From Cyclobacteriaceae bacterium (GTDB lineage: Bacteria > Bacteroidota > Bacteroidia > Cytophagales > Cyclobacteriaceae): DNA of 64,000 nt. The translations under genes were made by a program, and so were the position numbers. Below are positions 42,008-49,142 of this stretch, one piece after another. The stretch is from the NCBI GenBank assembly GCA_027533395.1, contig JAPZUF010000010.1, forward strand, positions 62,001 through 126,000. The letters run 5' to 3'. Within the stretch, counting starts at the first letter, position 1. Each line of letters opens with the position of its first letter. Below the pieces are notes generated by a model. The model had not been told where the DNA came from. It saw only the letters and a program-made list of their open reading frames with translations, and ran no database searches.

Positions 42008-43579
42008 CTACTTCAGATTAACTTTTACTAACAGTCTTCTTCTCTCAGGAATTGCCTCAGGTCTTGCGCTGTATTTCATCATTAAAGAGGATGGATTACA
42101 CCCTAATGCAACCAACTTATCTACAATTGCCTTTGCTTGCTTGGGTGTTCTATCGTTATGATAACGGTATTCGGCAATTAAGGTATCGCGTTGGTAGAGT
42201 TGTCCGAGAGAATCTATATCTTCATAATAATATTCTACGCTATCAACTGCAAGCTCAGTTAAGTCTGGTGTTCTGCGAATGCTATCTTCTTCATAGCCGG
42301 ATAAACTCACTTCTATCTCTGCTTTTATCTGTGAATTACTTTTTAAAAGGCGACTCAATCTTCGTAATTCATTGTTTGCAGTTGGTGCTAGGTTGGCTGT
42401 GTAATCGATAAAGGTTACAGGCGCTAACACTATTTCATCTCCCGGTTTTACTTGTTGCAACGCAACTGAATATCTCTCGAAAAATTTTGAGAAGGGTTTG
42501 GTTAAATCGAAAAATCGCGAGGCAAAAGTTACTGCATTATTCTCCGGGTCTATCGCTACTTCATATATGCTTCCTTCAGTAAGAAAAACAGTAAAGCTTC
42601 CATCAGCTAATGGTCTTCCATTATAAATTGTTTTATTAGAACTAAGATTAGTGGCAGACACATAGGCTGCAAATTCAGTTGTCGATAGTTTTCCATCTAC
42701 CCGCACAACTGCCTTAGGTTTTAAGGATGGTGTAAAAAGATACTCCGTTAATTCATACTTCTTATCAGTTTTTGCATCTCGCAATAAATACTGGCTTTGC
42801 GAGGTAACAGAAATATATTGGTCATCTTCAACCGTATTTACAAAATCCAAAGGTATAGGATCAGTCCAGTTACCATCAACAAGTTTGCATTCATACAAAT
42901 CCATTCCGCCTTTGTTGGGTTGTATTTGATTGGAAGAAAATATCAATGTTTCACCATCGGCCATTATGCGGGGTGTTTGCGAATTACCGGTATTGATGTT
43001 AGCAGGAAGCTCAACAGGTTCTTGCCATCTTCCATTAGCTGCTTTTTTGCTCACCAAAATTTTACACTTATCTGCTTTTTGCACCGACATGCTTTCGCAT
43101 CGCATGAAATACATCGTTTGTCCATCTGCAGAAAAAGTAGGTGCGGCATCATGTAATTTACTGTTGATAGGTGCTCCAAGATTTTGCGCTTCGCCAAATG
43201 TATTGCCTTTGATGCTCACAGCACAAATATCAAATCCGCCAACTCCGTTAGAATGATCGCGCGTAACATATAAAGTTTGCGCATCGGCACTCAGCGTATA
43301 TCCTTTTTGATGATGCGTAGCATTGTATAAAACCCTAGGTAAAGGCATAGGATTGCTCCAATCAGCTCCAGTTTTTCTGGCATAATTCAAAACCAACTGA
43401 CCGTCATCTGTGTAATCATTTAAAAACAAAAGGAAAGAGCCATCTAAACTGATAAAAGGCGCATATTGATTAAACGAAGGTTGGTTGATAGGAGCTTGTA
43501 ATTTTCTGATGGCTTTAGGTTGTGCTATGCTGGCAAGAGCAGAGACAAACACGAGGAAAAAAATTGCGAATCTTTTCAT
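42008..43579 (-). CDS. PD40 beta-propeller exported protein with OmpA-like tail
   Basis: 523 residues from ATG 43579; the longer frame from 43660 adds 27 residues ahead of a clear signal peptide and of the promoter. Signal peptide to SIAQ (20). At least four PD40/TolB-type blades: YAPFISLDGSFLLF, GYTLSADAQTLYVT, AAPTFSADGQTMYF, QTPRIMADGETLIFSS. The C-terminal ~150 residues, with ANNELRRLSRLLK and ERRRLLVKVNL, resemble a degraded OmpA peptidoglycan-binding domain. Such proteins are periplasmic or outer-membrane associated, often near gliding/T9SS factors; none is adjacent here. Confidence 0.8.
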   Translation of the reverse strand: MKRFAIFFLVFVSALASIAQPKAIRKLQAPINQPSFNQYAPFISLDGSFLLFLNDYTDDGQLVLNYARKTGADWSNPMPLPRVLYNATHHQKGYTLSADAQTLYVTRDHSNGVGGFDICAVSIKGNTFGEAQNLGAPINSKLHDAAPTFSADGQTMYFMRCESMSVQKADKCKILVSKKAANGRWQEPVELPANINTGNSQTPRIMADGETLIFSSNQIQPNKGGMDLYECKLVDGNWTDPIPLDFVNTVEDDQYISVTSQSQYLLRDAKTDKKYELTEYLFTPSLKPKAVVRVDGKLSTTEFAAYVSATNLSSNKTIYNGRPLADGSFTVFLTEGSIYEVAIDPENNAVTFASRFFDLTKPFSKFFERYSVALQQVKPGDEIVLAPVTFIDYTANLAPTANNELRRLSRLLKSNSQIKAEIEVSLSGYEEDSIRRTPDLTELAVDSVEYYYEDIDSLGQLYQRDTLIAEYRYHNDRTPKQAKAIVDKLVALGCNPSSLMMKYSARPEAIPERRRLLVKVNLK

Positions 43580-43599
43580 AGTTTTACTGGCTGGTATTT

Positions 43600-43607
43600 C
43601 AAAAATA
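43600..43607 (-). promoter_or_regulatory. Candidate -7 box of the PD40 gene
   Basis: TATTTTTG on the minus strand, 20 bp before ATG 43579. It falls inside the longer ORF, which is why the inner start was chosen. Confidence 0.45.
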
Positions 43608-43651
43608 CTTATTTCTTTTGTCGTACCTTCATAAAAATCAAATAGCAAAAC

Positions 43652-44395
43652 ATGATCCAAGTAATTCCATCTATCGCCATTCGCAAAGGCAGAGTTGTAA
43701 AAATGAGAAAGGGAGATCCCACAAGCGAAAAAGCTTATGACGAAAACCCATTGGATTTAGCCAAAAGATTTGAAGATCACGGCATTGAGGTGGTGCATTT
43801 GGTTGACCTAGACGGAGCTGAAAAAGGCACACCTAAAAACTTCCATGTAGTAGAAGCCATTGCAGGACATACCGATTTAAAAATAGATGTTACAGGAGGT
43901 ATTGCTACCGATGGCGATATCGCGAAAGCTTACGAAGCCGGAGCGGATTATATCACAGCATCTTCTATTGCCATTACCGACCCTGAGTTGTTTGCAGAAT
44001 GGGTTGTTACCTACGGTCGCGAGAAGATTACTTTAGGTGCAGATGTAACAGACATCAAAAGCAAAGAATTGGCTTTCAGAGGTTGGCAAAATATTGCGCA
44101 TAAAGGCTTATACGAACATGTAGCCTACTTTTATAACAGAGGATTGAAGTATGTTAAATCAACCGATATTTCCAGAGATGGTGTCCTAGAAGGACCAGCA
44201 TTCGATTTTTATGCCGACATCATCAAAACCTTTCCGGAAATCTGCGTGTTGGCCAGTGGCGGTGTGCGTGGTGTAGACGACATTAAGAAATTAAATGAGT
44301 TGGGTGTTTTCGCAGTAATCTTCGGGAAAGCTTATTACGAAGGTATTTTAAAACTAAAAGACTTAGAACAATTTTTAATAAAGAAAGAGGCGTAA
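43652..44395 (+). CDS. HisA-like TIM-barrel protein lacking the N-terminal catalytic Asp
   Basis: 247 residues, full-length HisA-type barrel: VVHLVDLDGAEKG, IDVTGGI, ITLGADVTD, STDISRDGVLEGP, LASGGVRGVDD. In HisA the first strand reads PA(I/L)DL with a catalytic Asp; here it is PSIAI, with Ala9 in that place. The second catalytic Asp (GADV, near 130) and both phosphate-binding glycine loops are kept. No other histidine genes are near. It may be a divergent isomerase or a HisA paralogue with a new role. Confidence 0.85.
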   Translation: MIQVIPSIAIRKGRVVKMRKGDPTSEKAYDENPLDLAKRFEDHGIEVVHLVDLDGAEKGTPKNFHVVEAIAGHTDLKIDVTGGIATDGDIAKAYEAGADYITASSIAITDPELFAEWVVTYGREKITLGADVTDIKSKELAFRGWQNIAHKGLYEHVAYFYNRGLKYVKSTDISRDGVLEGPAFDFYADIIKTFPEICVLASGGVRGVDDIKKLNELGVFAVIFGKAYYEGILKLKDLEQFLIKKEA

Positions 44396-44406
44396 GCCTC
44401 TTTTTT
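44384..44406 (+). terminator. Rho-independent terminator overlapping the HisA-like stop codon
   Basis: AAAGAGGC / GCCTCTTT with loop GTAA, which contains part of the TAA stop; then TTT. Confidence 0.75.
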
Positions 44407-44479
44407 GTTTCCCCTCATCACAAATTATTTGTGATTTAAAAGAATTAAGCCGTACTTCTAATTCCTTAATCTGAAACCT

Positions 44480-47400
44480 ATGAAGTATGTCTTACTTACA
44501 ACTGCTATTGTAATAAGCAGTTTTGCTCTCGCACAGAAAAAAAAATCTAGCCCCATAACACCTGCCGAAACATTTCAACACGAAATGTATAAAGGTTTGA
44601 AATGGAGAAACATTGGTCCATTACGTGGCGGGCGCTCCAACGCGGTAGCGGGGGTACCCAATAACGATCAGCTATATTATGTGGGCTATACCGGAGGAGG
44701 TTTATGGAAAACCGAAGACGGAGGCTTAAGCTGGAAAAGCATCGGTGATGCCTTTCTTAAAACGGGTTCAGTAGGCGATATCGCTGTGGCACCCAGCGAC
44801 CCCAACGTAATTGTAGTGGGCATGGGCGAGCATGCAGTGCGTGGTGTAATGACAACCTATGGCGATGGAGTTTACCTATCTACCGATGCAGGTAAAACCT
44901 GGAAAAATATTGGCTTAGAAAAAACAAGACACATCAGCGATGTTATCATTCATCCTGATAATCCGGAAATTATTTGGGTGGCAGCTCAGGGAACTGTACA
45001 CGGACCCAATACAGAACGAGGTATTTTTAAAACAACCGATGGCGGTAAAAACTGGAAAAAAACTTTATATGTAGATGAAAATACAGGAGCATCTTCTATA
45101 AGCATAGATCCCACAAACTCAAGAATTTTGTTTGCTGCAACCTGGCAACACAGACGCTACCCGTGGAAAGTTGAAAGTGGAGGTACCGGATGTGGTTTAT
45201 GGAAATCAGTTGATGGTGGAGAAACCTGGCAAAGACTAAGCGAAGGCTTACCAAAAGAAATGGGAAAAATTGGCGTTAGTGTTTCAGCTGCTAATCCGCA
45301 ACGGGTGTTTGCCATTGTTGAAGCAGAAAAATCAAAAGCAGGATTATATCGATCTGATGATGGTGGTAAAAAATGGAATCTTCTTTCTAACGATGCTAAC
45401 ATTACCTCGCGTTCGTGGTATTACATGGAAGTAGCAGCCGACCCCAAAAATGCTGATGTCGTGTATGTGTTAAACTCTCCATTAACAAAATCTATTGATG
45501 GGGGTAAAACATTTCAAACCATTCGTGTTGGGCATATCGACACACACGATTTGTGGATTAATCCCAACAACCCACAAAACATGATTTTAGGTGATGATGG
45601 AGGCGCAGAGATTACCTATAACGGAGGCAAAACATGGTCTACACAAATGAACCAACCTACTTCACAACTATATAGAGTAAACGTTGACAATCAATTTCCA
45701 TTTAATGTTTACGGAGGTCAGCAAGACAATTCATCAGTGGTTACCAAAAGCAGAAACAATGGTTTTAGTTTAACAGAACGCGATTGGTTTGAAGGACCAG
45801 GCTGCGAAAGCGCCACCATCGCTTTCAATCCTAACAATCCGCAATTGTTATACGGTGGTTGTTACCAGGGTATTATCAGTGTCTTAGATATTAAAACAGG
45901 GGAGCAAAAAGACATTATGCAATATCCTGCCACCAACTTGGCTTTCAAAGCCAAGGATATGAAACATCGTTTCAATTGGAATGCACCTATTTTGGCATCA
46001 CCTCACAATCCTAAAGTGATTTACCATGCGGGCAATGTTGTGTTTAAATCAACAAACGGTGGAATTAACTGGGAAAAAATTTCTCCTGACCTTACCCGAA
46101 ATGATACTACAAAACAACAAGTAGGTGGCGGACCTTTAACAAACGAAGGTGCCGGTGGGGAAAACTATAATACCATCTATTACCTAATAGAATCTCCACA
46201 TCAACAAGGTGTATTGTATGCAGGAAGCGATTGTGGTCTCATCCATGTAACTATGGATGGCGGCAAAAATTGGCAAAACATTACACCTAAAGATTTGCCT
46301 GAGTCGAGTGTGCACGCTATTGAAGTTTCGCCTCACGACCCGGCAACTGTTTATGTGGCTGCCACCCGTTATAAGTTTAGCGATTACACCAGTTATACCT
46401 ATCGCTCTTCTGATTATGGCAAGACCTGGACAAAAATTAACAATGGCATAGAGGCAGATGATTTTATCAAAGTGATTCGGGAGGATAGAAAAACCAAAGG
46501 CTTATTATATGCAGGCGCTGAAAGAGGATTTTATGTTTCATTTAACGGAGGTAATCAATGGCATAAACTGATGTTGAATTTGCCTGTAGTACCCATTACC
46601 GATTTAGCCATTCAAGGAAATGATTTAGTTGCCTCAACAGCTGGGCGTGCGTTTTGGATTTTAGATGACCTTAGCGCCTTACAACAATCTCAAGGTAAGT
46701 TTACTGAAAGCGTAAAATTATTTTCACCAAAAACCACTGTTCGTTATCCTGGGGTGACTGTTCCCGCAGAAGCACAGCCGATAGCTGGACAAAATCCAAT
46801 GGATGGTGTAATCCTAGATTATTATATCAAAGATAAAGCAGACACAGCGAATCTAACGTTAGAGATATATAATCAGGAAGGAAAATTGATAAGAAAATAC
46901 AGCAATAAAAAAGATGAAAACTTCAAAGGATTTCCGGGTGGACCGCCAGCACCACAACTTTTACCGGCTGAAGCGGGCATTAATCGTTTTGCGTGGGATC
47001 TGAGAAGTGAAACATTGTTACCTATCAACAATGCATTCGTCTATGGCGATTATCGTGGACATAGAGTTGCGCCTGGCAAATACAGAGCTGTACTAAAACA
47101 CAAAGGAATAACAAGCGAAGTAATGTGCGAATTAATAGCAGACCCCAACTTAAAAGTAACAGCTAGCGACTGGAATGAACAACAGCAATTTTTAAATGAC
47201 GTTGCACAACAGATTGAAAAAATTCATCAAGCTGTTAACAACATGCGTCAGGTGAAAAAACAAATTGAAGCTCAACAAGAAGTATTGAAACAAAGTAAAG
47301 AAGCTGCAACCTTATTGGATGCAGGAAAAGCATTGATAAAAAAGATTGATAGTTGGGAAAGTGAAGTAGTAGAAAGCAGACAGAAGAATTTTCAGGATGT

Positions 47401-47626
47401 AATTAATTATGCCAGCAAACTAAATGTAGAATTTTTTGCACTCCGTGGCGCTGCCGATGTGCACGACCCACGCCTCACGCAAGGTGTAAAAGATCGCTAC
47501 GCTGATTTGCTGACGCAATGGCAAAAGGCAGAAACCAAACAAAAACAAATTGTTAAAGAAGATATAAAAGCTTATAACGATTTGTTTAAAAAATTAAACT
47601 TAGATGCCTTAGTGGTGAAAGAATAA
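44480..47626 (+). CDS. VPS10/BNR-repeat (sortilin-like) exported protein
   Basis: 1048 residues. Signal peptide to FALAQ (19). The first ~700 residues hold many Asp-box turns of the form SxDGGxTW: KTEDGGLSW, STDAGKTW, KTTDGGKNW, KSVDGGETW, RSDDGGKKW, TMDGGKNW, RSSDYGKTW. This is the ten-bladed VPS10/sortilin propeller. A C-terminal ~300 residues includes a helical coiled stretch (about 905-960). Bacterial members are called glycosyl hydrolases or sortilin-like proteins without a proven reaction. Confidence 0.9.
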   Translation: MKYVLLTTAIVISSFALAQKKKSSPITPAETFQHEMYKGLKWRNIGPLRGGRSNAVAGVPNNDQLYYVGYTGGGLWKTEDGGLSWKSIGDAFLKTGSVGDIAVAPSDPNVIVVGMGEHAVRGVMTTYGDGVYLSTDAGKTWKNIGLEKTRHISDVIIHPDNPEIIWVAAQGTVHGPNTERGIFKTTDGGKNWKKTLYVDENTGASSISIDPTNSRILFAATWQHRRYPWKVESGGTGCGLWKSVDGGETWQRLSEGLPKEMGKIGVSVSAANPQRVFAIVEAEKSKAGLYRSDDGGKKWNLLSNDANITSRSWYYMEVAADPKNADVVYVLNSPLTKSIDGGKTFQTIRVGHIDTHDLWINPNNPQNMILGDDGGAEITYNGGKTWSTQMNQPTSQLYRVNVDNQFPFNVYGGQQDNSSVVTKSRNNGFSLTERDWFEGPGCESATIAFNPNNPQLLYGGCYQGIISVLDIKTGEQKDIMQYPATNLAFKAKDMKHRFNWNAPILASPHNPKVIYHAGNVVFKSTNGGINWEKISPDLTRNDTTKQQVGGGPLTNEGAGGENYNTIYYLIESPHQQGVLYAGSDCGLIHVTMDGGKNWQNITPKDLPESSVHAIEVSPHDPATVYVAATRYKFSDYTSYTYRSSDYGKTWTKINNGIEADDFIKVIREDRKTKGLLYAGAERGFYVSFNGGNQWHKLMLNLPVVPITDLAIQGNDLVASTAGRAFWILDDLSALQQSQGKFTESVKLFSPKTTVRYPGVTVPAEAQPIAGQNPMDGVILDYYIKDKADTANLTLEIYNQEGKLIRKYSNKKDENFKGFPGGPPAPQLLPAEAGINRFAWDLRSETLLPINNAFVYGDYRGHRVAPGKYRAVLKHKGITSEVMCELIADPNLKVTASDWNEQQQFLNDVAQQIEKIHQAVNNMRQVKKQIEAQQEVLKQSKEAATLLDAGKALIKKIDSWESEVVESRQKNFQDVINYASKLNVEFFALRGAADVHDPRLTQGVKDRYADLLTQWQKAETKQKQIVKEDIKAYNDLFKKLNLDALVVKE

Positions 47627-47651
47627 AGTACAACGCAATAAGAAATAGAAG

Positions 47652-47681
47652 AACCAGCGAAATCATCGCTGGTTTTTTTGT
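47652..47681 (+). terminator. Rho-independent terminator
   Basis: AACCAGCGA / TCGCTGGTT stem with loop AATCA, then TTTTTGTTT. Confidence 0.85.
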
Positions 47682-47854
47682 TTGGGTAAGTTTGAACTTT
47701 TACAGACACAGAAATTAATCTCTGATGAGTTTATTTGCTGCCAGCAAAATAACTTTTAAGCCCTTATTTAAATAAGACAATCGAAAATGTTTATCATTAA
47801 AAAGGCAAACTATTCGCCATTATTTTAATACTAACAATATCTATTGTTGCTTAT

Positions 47855-48376
47855 TTGGCTTTATGGTTTGGACTTTATCTTGTTGATTTATTCTCAATGA
47901 CGTTAACATTGACAGTAACTTTGATTAGTTTATCGGATTCATTTGTACAAGCTTACTTCAGAAGAAATTCTATGAAAGCATTCTTGAGTTTAAAGCATTT
48001 GTTTTTAATTCCGCTTTTTTCTCTTGTGTTAACCATGGGAAATGATAACGCATGTTGGTTTGCTTTAACAATTTATTTTTTAATTCTAACTTTTAAAATT
48101 CTGATCTTAACAATTTATCTGAAAGATGATTTTATCTATGCATTGTTGGCGCCTATAAATTTAAAGTTTGGATTGCCCTTTCATCATTATATCTTTAATG
48201 ATGCGCTTGATTGGGAATATTTTTTTAAAAGAAAAATAAAACCCGAAATAGTTAAATTGTTTCATCAGGCAATTTTCTATTATGAAGAAAATCAGTTCGA
48301 GGTAAGTAAAAAACTTAAAAAGAATATAAATAATTATCACTCAACCTTAAATAATATTCGACAAATTGAATCATGA
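47855..48376 (+). CDS. Membrane protein of unknown function, probably frameshifted near its start
   Basis: 173 codons from a weak TTG start. In-frame codons upstream to 47801 still encode a good membrane helix (FAIILILTISIVAYLALW) but run into TAA at 47798. An ATG at 47787 reads MFIIKK in the next frame; one added A in the A5 run at 47799-47803 would join it to that helix and give 196 residues. Four hydrophobic segments then a charged helical tail. Overlaps the next gene by ATGA. No family known. Confidence 0.6.
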   Translation: MALWFGLYLVDLFSMTLTLTVTLISLSDSFVQAYFRRNSMKAFLSLKHLFLIPLFSLVLTMGNDNACWFALTIYFLILTFKILILTIYLKDDFIYALLAPINLKFGLPFHHYIFNDALDWEYFFKRKIKPEIVKLFHQAIFYYEENQFEVSKKLKKNINNYHSTLNNIRQIES

Positions 48377-48828
48377 TTTTAGCAATAGTATTAATTGTTG
48401 TAGTTTTTTTATTTATCGGATTGCTGTTTTTTACAGTTTATACCGAGAGTAAAGATTTTTATATCACATTTTTTATTGAAGATTTTAATCGTACACCCAT
48501 TTCTGATTTTGAAATTGAAATTGTGGAGTTAATTAGTCAAATCAGAAAGTATCATACTTCAGGTAGCGGACAAACACAAAGGCTGCGAATAAACGCGCAA
48601 GCTGTAAAAACAATTTATACTATGCGCGTGCCCACTATTTTATACTTTAAACTTGTCTTTAGGATTCCACATGTTGGTCAACAATATTTTGAAATACAAT
48701 TTAAAAGGAAGAAGAAAGAAGTTTTTTTATATAATAATGAGAAGAGTTTGATTTTAAAGAAAGGAAAACTATTTCAGATTATAGATGATAAAGTTTCCTC
48801 AACAAAAAATATCTCCTATTTATTTTGA
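48373..48828 (+). CDS. Single-pass membrane protein of unknown function
   Basis: 151 residues. One N-terminal helix (about 2-22) and a soluble basic domain with strand-like segments. Starts within the stop of the upstream gene (ATGA), so the two are coupled. No family recognised. Confidence 0.65.
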   Translation: MILAIVLIVVVFLFIGLLFFTVYTESKDFYITFFIEDFNRTPISDFEIEIVELISQIRKYHTSGSGQTQRLRINAQAVKTIYTMRVPTILYFKLVFRIPHVGQQYFEIQFKRKKKEVFLYNNEKSLILKKGKLFQIIDDKVSSTKNISYLF

Positions 48829-48887
48829 CCGAATAGAGGTTAAAGATGTTGATATTTATGTTTACCTCTCAGTAAATCGGAATGAAG

Positions 48888-48920
48888 AAAGCCAGTGAGA
48901 TTCACTGGCTTTTGTGCTTT
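48888..48920 (+). terminator. Rho-independent terminator
   Basis: AAAGCCAGTGA / TCACTGGCTTT with loop GAT; weak T tract after. Confidence 0.75.
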
Positions 48921-49082
48921 TTGCTTTTATTATAGATTCATTTAAAATGATTAATTGTAACACATGGTTCTACCACCATACTCGATTCTAATTTAGTTAC
49001 GTCAACAAATAATTGTACTGAAGTTTTTAATTGTGATAAATTCTAATGGCTATCAATAATTTTTATTTTGAAAATGTTTCAT

Positions 49083-49113
49083 AAAAAAAGTCCACGTTTT
49101 ATTACGCGGACTT
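49083..49113 (-). terminator. Rho-independent terminator of the AsmA-like gene
   Basis: On the minus strand AAGTCCGCG / CGTGGACTT pair fully (one G-U) and are followed by seven T. On the plus strand the same pair is A-C, so the direction is clear. Confidence 0.8.
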
Positions 49114-49142
49114 CTTTGAAATTAATTTTAATTGCTATTACT

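Larger units (their letters stand above)
48829..49142. other. Intergenic region with two terminators
   Basis: 314 bp between converging genes: a plus-strand terminator at 48888-48920 and a minus-strand terminator at 49083-49113. The DNA between them is AT-rich with nothing recognised. Confidence 0.6.

Noticed and set aside
42797-43256. Overlapping plus-strand ORFs inside the PD40 gene
   Set aside because: They are shadows of a repeat-containing minus-strand gene with signal peptide and PD40 motifs.
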